A DNA stretch of 64,000 bases from Stigmatella erecta (GTDB lineage: Bacteria; Myxococcota; Myxococcia; Myxococcales; Myxococcaceae): NCBI RefSeq assembly GCF_900111745.1, contig NZ_FOIJ01000016.1, positions 153,815-217,814 of the forward strand, written 5' to 3'. The translations under genes and the position numbers were made by a program. Shown here piece after piece: positions 1-10,154 of the stretch. The notes beneath the pieces were generated by a model, which ran no database searches, was not told the DNA's origin, and saw only the letters and a program-made list of their open reading frames with translations. Position 1 is the stretch's first letter. Each line of letters begins with the position of its first letter.

Positions 1-156
1 TTCCTTGTTCATCCGGTGCGCTTCGTCGATCTCCGCGTCCGTCGGGCCCTGCCGCGGCTGCGCCTGCGTCTCCTTCTGGGGCTCCTTCGCCTCGGCCACC
101 GGGTAGCCCAGCGACATTCCCATCACGGCCACGGCCATCATCGTCAGCTTGCGCAT
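1..156 (-). CDS. Secreted protein, N-terminal fragment (runs off left edge)
   Basis: Only the first 52 codons are in the window. They start at an ATG whose complement is at 154-156, preceded by a good Shine-Dalgarno (CCAGGAGA on the minus strand, 161-168). The fragment reads as a Lys/Arg start, a hydrophobic stretch rich in Met, Ala and Val, and an Ala-x-Ala-like cleavage site near residue 23. It then turns polar with many Glu, Lys and Gln. This is a signal peptide followed by the start of an exported or periplasmic protein. The function cannot be told from so little. It is divergent from mnmG, and the 289 bp between them carry no gene I can support. Confidence 0.6.
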   Translation of the reverse strand, partial: MRKLTMMAVAVMGMSLGYPVAEAKEPQKETQAQPRQGPTDAEIDEAHRMNKE

Positions 157-445
157 GTGTTCTCCTGGATAGGTTGCGGCATCGCACCCGGCCCCCCCCC
201 TCTTCGCGTCACGGATACGAACGGGGACCCGCTCGTGCGGTGCGAAGATGTGGCAACGCCCAGCGTGTGTGTCGAGCAGGCCTCCCCGGCGAGGGTTGGC
301 CGCTGGACCCCGCGCACGGCAGGCCAGGGCTCGATGGATCAATGGATGAAACTGGGTTGCCCCCCGGGAGGAGTGCCTTCCAGGCAGACAACAGTCTCTT
401 CGTGGGTGTCCCGGGCATTCCGTGACGCGGTATACCTGCCCCCCC

Positions 446-2269
<1,824 letters not shown>

Positions 2270-2276
2270 CCCAGGG

Positions 2277-2300
2277 GCCCCGGCGCGCGGCGGCCGGGGC
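2277..2300 (+). terminator. GC-rich hairpin after mnmG
   Basis: GCCCCGGC (2277-2284) and GCCGGGGC (2293-2300) form a perfect 8-bp stem with an 8-nt loop, starting 8 bp after the mnmG stop codon. No T-run follows, so it is at best an unconventional terminator or an RNA-stabilising hairpin, as is common in high-GC genomes. Confidence 0.4.
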
Positions 2301-2324
2301 ATGCTCAGCCTTGCCTGACTCAAG

Positions 2325-3293
2325 ATGGCATTCACGATCGATGAGGCGAAGGCCCGTGAGGAACTGGTCCGGGCCTTCAAGGAGGGCGACGAGGCGCGGG
2401 CGCGTGGCTGGGTCTTCCAACTGGGAGCAGGACCTCACCCGATCCGGAGCGTTCTGGAGTCCATGTTGGAAGAGCCCCTCGGGCTGGTCCGGCAAGCGGC
2501 GGTGTTCGGCCTGGAGACGCTGGGTGGCGCGGCCAGCGCCCGCCTGCTGGAGCAGCAACTGGAGGCCGAGGAGGCCCGGGAGGATCTCGACGGTGCCGCC
2601 GTCGTCGAGGACATTGTCCGGGCGCTGGGACGTATCGAAGCGGCCAGTGCTCGCGCGAGCCTCGTGAAACGGCTGGAGCGGCTGGTCCAGCGCGAGCCTG
2701 AACTCTCGGACGTGAACGCGCTCGCGCGCATGCTCTGGCGGAAACGCCACCCGGAGTTGATTCCCGCGGTGCGGAGCAGTCTGGCCCGGCTCTCCCTGCC
2801 CGCGCCGCATGGTTTGCACGGCCTGCTGGTGCTGCTGGAGAAGTCACCGGAAGCCCTCCGGGAGTGGGGGCTCGACCCCGCCGTGCCGGCGGCGGACAAG
2901 TCCCGGGTGCTCTCCCTGTTGGAGGAAGAGTTGCCAGAGGCCTGGGAGGCCGTGCTGCCGGCCTTCCTTTCCGCCGCGCAGGCGTGGGCGGAGCCCGTGG
3001 CCCCTCCGGGGGGCGAGCCCGCGTATTTCTGTGAACGCCTCCTGAGCCTCGTGCTCACCCACCAGGAGCGGCTGCTCGCCAGCGCCCCGGAGGGGGTCCG
3101 TTCCGCGCTGCGCGCCCTGGCCCGGAGCCTGGTCCAGGGCGCCTCCATGGGGTGCGCCCTGCGCGCGGCAGCTGTTCTCAAACTCGCCGGCACGCCCGAG
3201 GACGCAGCCCTTCTCGACGCGCACTGTCCTGAGGACGCCACGTTCGCCCAGGTCTTCCGGAATGCCGCCCGGATCCTCCGGGAAAAGCATTAG
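2325..3293 (+). CDS. HEAT-repeat-like alpha-helical protein
   Basis: This 322-aa cytoplasmic protein has no signal peptide or membrane segment. The sequence is almost entirely amphipathic helices, and the first half has the rhythm of HEAT repeats (for example LGLVRQAAVFGLETLGG near 55-70, then AAVVEDIVRALGRIEAASARASLVKRLERL near 100-130, counted as separate helices). Such repeats usually make protein-binding solenoids, so a scaffold or adaptor role is likely, but no catalytic motif or partner is visible. The ATG at 2325 lies 55 bp after mnmG, with the mnmG hairpin between, so it may be transcribed separately. I do not recognise a named family. Confidence 0.75.
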   Translation: MAFTIDEAKAREELVRAFKEGDEARARGWVFQLGAGPHPIRSVLESMLEEPLGLVRQAAVFGLETLGGAASARLLEQQLEAEEAREDLDGAAVVEDIVRALGRIEAASARASLVKRLERLVQREPELSDVNALARMLWRKRHPELIPAVRSSLARLSLPAPHGLHGLLVLLEKSPEALREWGLDPAVPAADKSRVLSLLEEELPEAWEAVLPAFLSAAQAWAEPVAPPGGEPAYFCERLLSLVLTHQERLLASAPEGVRSALRALARSLVQGASMGCALRAAAVLKLAGTPEDAALLDAHCPEDATFAQVFRNAARILREKH

Positions 3294-3343
3294 GCCCACC
3301 GTCTCTCTCAGCCGCTGAGAAAACGGATCCGTGTCCACCTGAT

Positions 3344-3359
3344 TGGACAGCGCTGTCCA
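3344..3359. promoter_or_regulatory. Perfect 16-bp palindrome, possible operator
   Basis: TGGACAGCGCTGTCCA is a perfect palindrome in the 247-bp gap between the HEAT-like gene and the secreted protein gene. Half-sites recur downstream: GCGCTGTCC at about 3390-3398 and GGACAGC near 3491. Repeated half-sites ahead of a gene suggest binding by a dimeric regulator. Which regulator is unknown. Confidence 0.4.
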
Positions 3360-3540
3360 GCCGAGTGTGCGCGCAGGGCCCGTTCGCGTGCGCTGTCCGC
3401 TCGGGGGCGCTCCCGCCCGGCGTCGGCGCGGCCTTTGCTAACCCTCTGCCCCACTCTCATCGCTGGAGGGTGTGAGAGGATCCGCGGACAGCCCCGCGCA
3501 GCCCTCCTCCGTTTGCCACCCCGCTTCCCGAGCCAACGCC

Positions 3541-4593
3541 ATGAGCCTGCCCGCATCGAGCACCGCCGTCTCCACGTGGGTCTTCACCCTCCTCGTGGTC
3601 TGCACCGCCCACGCGGCCCCCTCCCGCAAAGCCCCGGCGCGCTCCCTCGCCTCCCCTCCCCTCATTGAAGACCCCCGCTGCCCCTTCGGCGTGGCCCCCG
3701 GCAGGCTCCAGGCCCGCCTGATGCTCGACTCGCGGCCCCAGTCCCCCCTCTACCGCGGCGGGTGTCTGGAGCACGTCGTGTTCCTCAAGGGCTCGCTGCG
3801 CGAGGGCGTGTTCTCAGGCTCCCAGGCCCAGGCCTTTTTCCGCCGCGCCGAGGGCTCTGGCGCCCGCCCCTCTGCCTCCGTGCGCCTGGTGCGCAAGTCG
3901 AGCTACGCGCTCCACCGCGTCCACGCCGACCTCACGCCCTATGAGGTGTATTACGGCGGCACCAACCTCTGCGCCGCCTCCACGTATCAGCCCGGCCCCA
4001 AGGGCGAGCTGGCCCCCGAGCCCCCCCAGGGCACCGCCCTGCTCCTGCCCGGCTACTGGGACGAGCAGGACAACGTCTGGCGCGCCCAGTACAAGGGCGA
4101 GGACGTGTTCACCGCCGCCTGCTTCGATGGCACCGTCGCCAAGTGTGCCCACTGGGGCTACGTGCCCTGGGCCCGCTTCGCCGGCAAGAGCCTCCAGCCC
4201 TACCACCAGGCCTGCGTCCCCGCCGCCCGCGCCGAGTATGACCACGCCAAGGCCTACACCTGCGCCAACACCGCCATCGACATCTTCGACAACCTGGGCC
4301 TCCTGCGCCCCACCCGGGACCCCGCCTTCACCTTCGAGTCCCGGTGGAACGCGCACGGCCTCACCTGCGTGAGCCGCCCCCGCTGGAAGGGCTGCGAGTC
4401 GGATCTCGCCGGGGTGCTCGGCGCCTGCGCGGAGCCCTCGGCCCCGTGGAGCTGGGGGAAAGACCTCATCGGCATCCGCAGCTCCGCGGAGCGCGGGCTC
4501 CAGAACTACGATGCGGTGTCCTCGGCCTCCATGCCCTTCCTGTGCCCCGTGGAGGGCGCCGCCGACGTGGGCTGCCAGGCCCAGCCGGACTGA
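3541..4593 (+). CDS. Secreted protein, ADYC-domain-like (myxobacterial family)
   Basis: The ATG at 3541 gives a hydrophobic signal peptide ending at ...CTAHA near residue 25. A GTG at 3472 would add 23 polar residues; its Shine-Dalgarno-like GGAGGG sits too close to it, so I prefer 3541. The mature protein is Cys-rich, with paired Cys around DPRCPFG, NLCAAS, TAACFDG, AKCAHWGY, YTCANT, LTCVSRP and KGCESD, which fits an exported disulfide-bonded protein. The DGTVAKCAHWGYVPW stretch resembles the ADYC domain seen in many myxobacterial secreted proteins; that assignment is from memory. Function is unknown. It ends 3 bp before the stop of the convergent kinase gene. Confidence 0.7.
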   Translation: MSLPASSTAVSTWVFTLLVVCTAHAAPSRKAPARSLASPPLIEDPRCPFGVAPGRLQARLMLDSRPQSPLYRGGCLEHVVFLKGSLREGVFSGSQAQAFFRRAEGSGARPSASVRLVRKSSYALHRVHADLTPYEVYYGGTNLCAASTYQPGPKGELAPEPPQGTALLLPGYWDEQDNVWRAQYKGEDVFTAACFDGTVAKCAHWGYVPWARFAGKSLQPYHQACVPAARAEYDHAKAYTCANTAIDIFDNLGLLRPTRDPAFTFESRWNAHGLTCVSRPRWKGCESDLAGVLGACAEPSAPWSWGKDLIGIRSSAERGLQNYDAVSSASMPFLCPVEGAADVGCQAQPD

Positions 4594-4596
4594 GCC

Positions 4597-7500
4597 TCAG
4601 GGCCCCGGGGCGTCCGCGCACACGCGCATCCCCGTGCCGATGTCCCGCGTGCGCGGCTCCACGAACGTCCGGTTCGCCACCAGCACCGACACCCGGTCGA
4701 AGTACCAGGAGCCCCCCCGGATGGCGATCTCCTCCCGGGCCCCCATGGACTGGGTGAACTCGTACACGTTGCCCGTCATGTCCAGCAGGCCAAAGGGGCT
4801 CGCCGAGGCCGGGTGCGAGCCCACCTCGTCCGGGCCGAACGCATCCGTCTTCCGCCCGTACGTCTGGTCGAAGTTCGCATCCTCCGCCTCCAGCCGGTTG
4901 CCGTGCGGGAACGCGCGCCCGTCCGCCCCCCGCGCCGCCCGCTCCCACTCCCGCTCGTGGCAGAAGCGCGCCCCGGGCACCCGCCCCGTCCGGTCCAGCC
5001 ACGCGAGGTACGCGCGCGCGTCCTCGAAGGAGATGCCCGACACCGGCAGGCGCGCCCAGTCCTGCTCCCGTCGCACCGCCCGGCCTTCGAACCGCAGCGG
5101 CTCGCCCTCGTTCGCCTCCAGCGCGTGCTTGTTGAGCTGCAGCCTCAGGCGCCAGCGCCCCGTGGCCGAGGGCGTCAGCGCCACGCCCCACTGGCGCAGG
5201 TCCGAGTACGGCCGGTGCCCCTGCGCCGCCCCCGGGGGCGCCGCGTCCCGGAGGAACGCCAGCCACTCGCCGAACGTCACCTCCGTGCGCGCCACCAGGA
5301 AGGCCCCCGTCCGGCTCTCGTGCAGGGGCTGCGCGTTGAGCAGGCCCCGGCGCATGTCCTCGGGGTCCGCGCTGCCCACGAGGAACCGGCCCGGCGGCAC
5401 GTACACGAAGCCCTCCGGCACCGCGCCCCGCTCCGGCAGCGCCAGGTGCAGCGAGAGGGGCTCGCCGCGCGAGAGCAGCACCGGCGCCCGCACCTCCACC
5501 CGCCCGGGCGCGTGCACCGTCAGCCGGTAGGAGCCCGGCCCCTCCGGCAGCTTCAGCCCCTCCAGCGGCGTGCGCCCCAGGCGCCGGGACACCGTGAGCG
5601 CCCGCGTGCCCTTCGCGTCCTCCACGTACCGCTCCAGCACCACCTCGGCCCCGGAGGGCGAGCTGGTGAGCGTGAGCGTGGGCGGGGCCTGGAGCCGCTG
5701 CTGGCGCTCCCCGCCGCTGTCGTAGGCCTGGATTCGCCGCGCCATCTCCCGTTGCCGCTCCGGCTGGTGGAAGGCCTCCGCCAGTTCCAGCCGCTCCACC
5801 AGCAGGTCCACGAGCCTTCCCCGGATGCGCTCGTTGGACAGGTCCACCACCAGCGCCGCCTCCAGCGACTGGCCCGCCTCGTCCAGCGCGTCGTCCGCCT
5901 CCTGGCGCGCCGCGAGCGCCTCCTCCCAGGCGCGCTCGGCCGCCTCCCGCCGCGCCGCCGTCTCCTCCACCGTGCCCCCGCCCACCGCCTCGAAGAGCCC
6001 GTGCGCTTTCTGCCGCAGCGCCTCCGCGGCCTGCTTGCGCGCCAGCCCCCGCGCCGCCAGCCCCGTGGCCTGCGCCTCGTAGCCCGCGACCTTCTGCGCC
6101 CGCGTCCACTGCGCGTGCAGCCGCACCCCGCCCAGCACCGCCACCAGCACCAGCGGCACCGCCATGAGCAGCGCGCGCTGGCGCCAGCGTTTCCGCCGCG
6201 TCGCCGAGTGCGAGGCGTCCAGGAACTCCGTGCCCCTTGGCGACAGCGCGTCCCGGTCCACCCCTTGCGTCTCCTGCAACAGCCGCTCGCTCCACAGCGC
6301 CTCGCGCGCCCGCTCCAGCCGCGTCCACTCCGCCGCCGCCGCCTCCAGCCGCTCGCGCACCGGGCGCTTCTCCCCTTCCGTCGCAAGCCAGCTGCGCAAG
6401 GTGCCCCACCCGCGCAGCAGCGCCTCGTGCGCCACCTCGTACGTCGTCTCCCCGTCCGTCTCGCGCGCCACCACGAGCCGCCCCTTCACCAGCGCGTCCA
6501 GCGCCCCCTGCGTGGCCGGCTCCCCCGCGTCCAGCTCCGTGCCGGTGCGCCGCGCCCCCGTGCCCTCGGGGCTCACCAGCCGTGGCAGGAGCGCGCGCGC
6601 CGCCCGGCGCTGCAGGGGCGGCAGGCCCGCGAGCACCCGGTCCGCGTGCCGCGAGAGCGCCCCGTCCACCCCGCCCAGCGCCTCCAGCGCCGAGGCCGGA
6701 ATGCAGCGGCGCGCCTCGTCGCGCGCCTCCCACAGCTCCGCCATGGTGAACTGCAGCAGCGGCAGCCCCCCGGCGGAGCTCACCGCCGAGGCCGCCAGCG
6801 TGCTCACCAGCGCCTCGCTCTCGAAGTGGATGCCCTGGCCCTGCGCGGGGCCGGTGATGGCCGCGCGCGCGGCTTCCGCCGACAGCGGCCGCAGCAGGTA
6901 CAGCGCCCGGGCCACCTGCTCGCCCAGCCCCGGCAGCGAGGCCAGGCGCGTGAAGAAGTCCCCGCGCACCGTGAGCAGCACCCGCACGCAGGGCAGCTCC
7001 GCGAGCCGCACCAGCGCCTCGGCGAAGGGCGCCGCCTCCTCCGGGGCCCCGATGGTGAACAGCTCCTCGAGCTGATCCACGAAGACGAGCAGCCCCTCCG
7101 CGCGCCCCAGCGTGCGCGACAGCTCGCGCACGAAGGCCCGGGGCTCGGTGCCCAGCAGCGCGCCCGGCTGCGCCCCGCCCTTCTCCCACAGCGGCTCGGC
7201 CGCCGAGGCCAGCGCCGCGAGCGGGTGCGCGCCCGGGATGAGGCCCAGCACCCGGTAGTGCCGCCCCTGCCCCAGCGCCCCTTCCGCCACGCGCGGCAGC
7301 ACCCCGGCCCGGCACAGCGAGGACTTGCCCACCCCGGAGTCCCCCGTCACCAGCACGAGCGGCTCGGCGCGCAGCCGCTCCAGCACCGCCTCCACTTCCT
7401 GGCTCCGGCCGAAGAAGCACGCCCGGTGCTCCGCCTCGAAGGGCCGCAGGCCCCGGTACGGGTTGCCCTCGGGCAGCTCCCCGCCCGGCGGGCTCTCCAG

Positions 7501-8388
7501 CTCCCGCTGCAGCCCCGCGAGCGCCGTGCACAGCTCGTCCGCGGAGGCAAAGCGCCGCTCCGGCTCGGTCTGCAGGCACCGGTCCACCAGCGCCGCGAAC
7601 CGCGGGTCCACGTCCTTGGCCCGCTCCAGGAGCGGCGGCGCGACGGCCGAGGCCCACGCCTCGAAGGGCAGCTGCTCATCGAGCCACTGCCGGGGGGCCA
7701 TGCCCGCGCACAGCTCGTAGAGCACCGCGCCCAGCGAGTACAAGTCGCTGCGCCGCGTGGAGGGCTCGCCGCGCAGGGCCTCGGGGGCCATGTAGAGCGG
7801 GGTGCCCATCAGGTCCTCCGCGTCGCTCAGCTCGCGCAGCGCGGGCGCCACGGGCCCCGCGCGCCCGGGCGCCTCCAGGGGCGCCATGCGCGGGCCCTCC
7901 AGGAGCTTGGCGAGCCCGAAGTCCAGCAGCTTCACCTCCCCTTCCTCGGTGAGCATGGCGTTGGCGGGCTTGATGTCGCGGTGGAGCACGCCCTGCCGGT
8001 GCGCGGCGGCCAGCCCCCGCGCCAGGCCCAGGGCGATGCTCAGCACGCGCTCGGGGGCGAGCGGCCGGCTCAGCTCCCCGAGCGTCTGGCCGCGGATGAA
8101 CTCGGTGACGAGGTAGGGCCTGCCCTCAACCTCGCCCACGCGGTGCACGGTGACGACGTTGGGGTGGGACAGCCGGGCGATGGCGCGCGCCTCGGCGTGG
8201 AAGCGCTTGCGCGCGGCCTCGTCCGGGCGCACCGAGGCGATGAGCTTGAGCGCCACGGTGCGCTCCAGCAGCGTGTCCTCGGCGAGGTACACCTGGCCCA
8301 TGCCGCCCCGGCCGAGCAGCCGCAACAGGCGGTACTCGCCCATCGTCTCCGGGGGGCTCCACCCCGGTTTTGGCAGGGGCCTGGGCAT
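4597..8388 (-). CDS. Ser/Thr kinase - nSTAND NTPase - PEGA - SUMF1 fusion protein
   Basis: This very large (1263 aa) signalling protein joins four modules. Residues ~17-275 form an active-looking Hanks-type kinase (GRGGMGQVY loop, VALK lysine, HRDIKPAN, DFGLA). From ~310 comes an nSTAND-type P-loop NTPase opening with NPYRGLRPF and FFGR, with Walker A GDSGVGKSS near 350. A single membrane segment lies near 737-757, followed by a helical region. A PEGA-like beta domain spans ~900-976, and the C-terminus (~985-1262) is a formylglycine-generating-enzyme/SUMF1-like domain (GRFLVGS, FCHEREWERAARG, GNVYEF, RGGSWYF, GMRVC). The kinase and NTPase should be cytoplasmic and the PEGA/SUMF1 part outside the inner membrane. 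The SUMF1 fold may bind ligand or carbohydrate rather than make formylglycine. A sigma-54 activator gene lies 44 bp upstream on the same strand, so the two probably form an operon. Confidence 0.92.
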   Translation of the reverse strand: MPRPLPKPGWSPPETMGEYRLLRLLGRGGMGQVYLAEDTLLERTVALKLIASVRPDEAARKRFHAEARAIARLSHPNVVTVHRVGEVEGRPYLVTEFIRGQTLGELSRPLAPERVLSIALGLARGLAAAHRQGVLHRDIKPANAMLTEEGEVKLLDFGLAKLLEGPRMAPLEAPGRAGPVAPALRELSDAEDLMGTPLYMAPEALRGEPSTRRSDLYSLGAVLYELCAGMAPRQWLDEQLPFEAWASAVAPPLLERAKDVDPRFAALVDRCLQTEPERRFASADELCTALAGLQRELESPPGGELPEGNPYRGLRPFEAEHRACFFGRSQEVEAVLERLRAEPLVLVTGDSGVGKSSLCRAGVLPRVAEGALGQGRHYRVLGLIPGAHPLAALASAAEPLWEKGGAQPGALLGTEPRAFVRELSRTLGRAEGLLVFVDQLEELFTIGAPEEAAPFAEALVRLAELPCVRVLLTVRGDFFTRLASLPGLGEQVARALYLLRPLSAEAARAAITGPAQGQGIHFESEALVSTLAASAVSSAGGLPLLQFTMAELWEARDEARRCIPASALEALGGVDGALSRHADRVLAGLPPLQRRAARALLPRLVSPEGTGARRTGTELDAGEPATQGALDALVKGRLVVARETDGETTYEVAHEALLRGWGTLRSWLATEGEKRPVRERLEAAAAEWTRLERAREALWSERLLQETQGVDRDALSPRGTEFLDASHSATRRKRWRQRALLMAVPLVLVAVLGGVRLHAQWTRAQKVAGYEAQATGLAARGLARKQAAEALRQKAHGLFEAVGGGTVEETAARREAAERAWEEALAARQEADDALDEAGQSLEAALVVDLSNERIRGRLVDLLVERLELAEAFHQPERQREMARRIQAYDSGGERQQRLQAPPTLTLTSSPSGAEVVLERYVEDAKGTRALTVSRRLGRTPLEGLKLPEGPGSYRLTVHAPGRVEVRAPVLLSRGEPLSLHLALPERGAVPEGFVYVPPGRFLVGSADPEDMRRGLLNAQPLHESRTGAFLVARTEVTFGEWLAFLRDAAPPGAAQGHRPYSDLRQWGVALTPSATGRWRLRLQLNKHALEANEGEPLRFEGRAVRREQDWARLPVSGISFEDARAYLAWLDRTGRVPGARFCHEREWERAARGADGRAFPHGNRLEAEDANFDQTYGRKTDAFGPDEVGSHPASASPFGLLDMTGNVYEFTQSMGAREEIAIRGGSWYFDRVSVLVANRTFVEPRTRDIGTGMRVCADAPGP

Positions 8389-8432
8389 GCTCCTCTAGGC
8401 CTTGGGGGGCGCGGTGCGCACGGCGCCCGGGC

Positions 8433-9956
8433 TCAGGGCTTCCTCCGCTCGAGGCCAAAGGCGGCGATGAGGTTGTAGATGTGCGAGCGCGACAGCTCCA
8501 GCTTGCCCGCCGCCTCGGTGATGTTCCACGCCGTGTCCTCCAGCGTCTCGAGGAGCAGCTGCGCCTGGAAGCGCTGCGTGGCCTCCTGGAAGGTGAGCGG
8601 CCCGGGCTCCTGCGCCGCGGCGCCCCGGGCCTCGGGGAACAGGTGCCGGCGCTCGATGCGCGGGACTCCCTCCCCCGCCGCGCGGATGACGGCCGCCTGC
8701 ACCTTGTGCCCCAGCTCGCGCACGTTGCCGGGCCACTCCGCGGCCTCCACCGCCCGGAGCGCCCCGGGCGACAGCCGCAGCCTGGGCAGGTGGTGCTGCT
8801 CGCACGCCAGGGCGCAGAAGTGCTCGGCCAAGTCCGGCAAGTCCTCGGGCCGCTCGGCCAGCGCGGGCAGCCGGATGGGCAGCACCTCCAGCCGGTACAG
8901 CAGGTCCTCGCGGAAGGTTTTCCGGGCCACCGCGGCGCGCAGGTCCACGTTGGTGGCGGCCAGAATCCGCACGTCGGCGCGCTGGGGCCGGGTGCCGCCC
9001 AGCGGGTAGTACTCCCGGGACTGGAGCAGCTGCAGCAGCTTGGCCTGGGAGGTGAGCGGCAAGTCCCCCACTTCATCCAAGAAGAGCGTGCCCCCTTCCG
9101 CGGCGGCCACCTTGCCCTCCACCCTGCGCGAGGCGGTGGAGTGCGCGCCGGGCAGCACGCCGAACAGCTCGCTCTCCACGAGCGTCTCGGGCAGCGCCGC
9201 GCAGTTGAGCTCCAGGAAGGGGCGCGCGGCGCGCGGGCTGTTGTCGTGGATGACGCGCGCCAGCTGCGTCTTGCCCGTGCCCGAGGGGCCCGTGAGCAGC
9301 ACGTTCACGTCCAGCGGCGCCACGAGCGACACCTGCTCCAGCACCCGGGCGAGCGTGGGGCTGCGGCCGATGACGCCCTCGGCGCGCAGCCGCCCGCGGA
9401 AGGGCTGCGTGGCATCGGCCGCCTCGCGCTGGCGGTGCAGGGTGAGCAGCCGCTCGGCGAAGGTGGCCAGGTAGCGGGCGAAGATTTCCAGCCGCTTGCG
9501 GTCCTCCTCGGAGAAGGGGCCGGGCTGGTGCCGGTCCTGGAGGTACACCACGCCCAGGGTGGGGCTCGCCCCGATGGGGGCGCACAGCACCGCCTCGCTG
9601 CGGTTGCGCCGCACGCTGTGGCGCGAGCCGAAGCGCGGGTCCCTCAGGGCCGACTCGGTGACGATGGTCTGCCCGGTGGCGAGCGCCTCGGCGATGACGC
9701 CGCGGGAGAACGTGGCGCGGATCTCCTCCACCTCCTCGTCATAACAGCCGTGCGCCATCCAGAAGCGCGGGGGCCCCTCGTGCTGCTGGTCCTCCAGCAG
9801 CTCGATGTAGCCACGCTTCGCACCGGACATGCTCGCGCTGAGCGCGAGGGCTTCTTCGAGGAAAGGTTCGAGGGAGTCCCGGGCCCCCAGCTCGAGGAGG
9901 TTCCGGTAGAAGTCCCGTTCCTGTTGAAGCCTGTCGCGCTCGCCGTCCTGCGTCAC
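8433..9956 (-). CDS. GAF-domain AAA+ sigma-54-type activator lacking the GAFTGA loop
   Basis: A GAF-like sensor (about residues 20-170) is followed by an AAA+ domain with Walker A TGPSGTGKT near 219 and Walker B TLFLDEVGD, and by a Fis-type HTH at the C-terminus (WNITEAAGKLELSRSHIYNL, ~480-500). This is the layout of a bacterial enhancer-binding protein. The loop that normally reads GAFTGA and contacts sigma-54 reads GAHSTA here (near residue 267), so it may not open sigma-54 promoters in the usual way. The GTG at 9956 is the best in-frame start I see; no clear Shine-Dalgarno decides it and a GTG about 27 nt upstream is possible. It is the first gene of a probable pair with the kinase/SUMF1 protein. 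Confidence 0.88.
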   Translation of the reverse strand: MTQDGERDRLQQERDFYRNLLELGARDSLEPFLEEALALSASMSGAKRGYIELLEDQQHEGPPRFWMAHGCYDEEVEEIRATFSRGVIAEALATGQTIVTESALRDPRFGSRHSVRRNRSEAVLCAPIGASPTLGVVYLQDRHQPGPFSEEDRKRLEIFARYLATFAERLLTLHRQREAADATQPFRGRLRAEGVIGRSPTLARVLEQVSLVAPLDVNVLLTGPSGTGKTQLARVIHDNSPRAARPFLELNCAALPETLVESELFGVLPGAHSTASRRVEGKVAAAEGGTLFLDEVGDLPLTSQAKLLQLLQSREYYPLGGTRPQRADVRILAATNVDLRAAVARKTFREDLLYRLEVLPIRLPALAERPEDLPDLAEHFCALACEQHHLPRLRLSPGALRAVEAAEWPGNVRELGHKVQAAVIRAAGEGVPRIERRHLFPEARGAAAQEPGPLTFQEATQRFQAQLLLETLEDTAWNITEAAGKLELSRSHIYNLIAAFGLERRKP

Positions 9957-10154
9957 GTCATGGGGGGCGGTGGGCACACGCCAGAGTGTAAGCCAAGCAT
10001 CCAGGATGGGTGAAGGTGGCCGGAGCGGCGGCGTGTCGAGCCGGCTGGACGCTCGCGCGGGGGGCTGTCCACCCGGGTGGACACGGGCGTGCGCCAAGTG
10101 CGCAAGAAGGCTTGAGGCCCCCGGGGGCACAGCGCTTGCTCTGGGCTGGGCACG

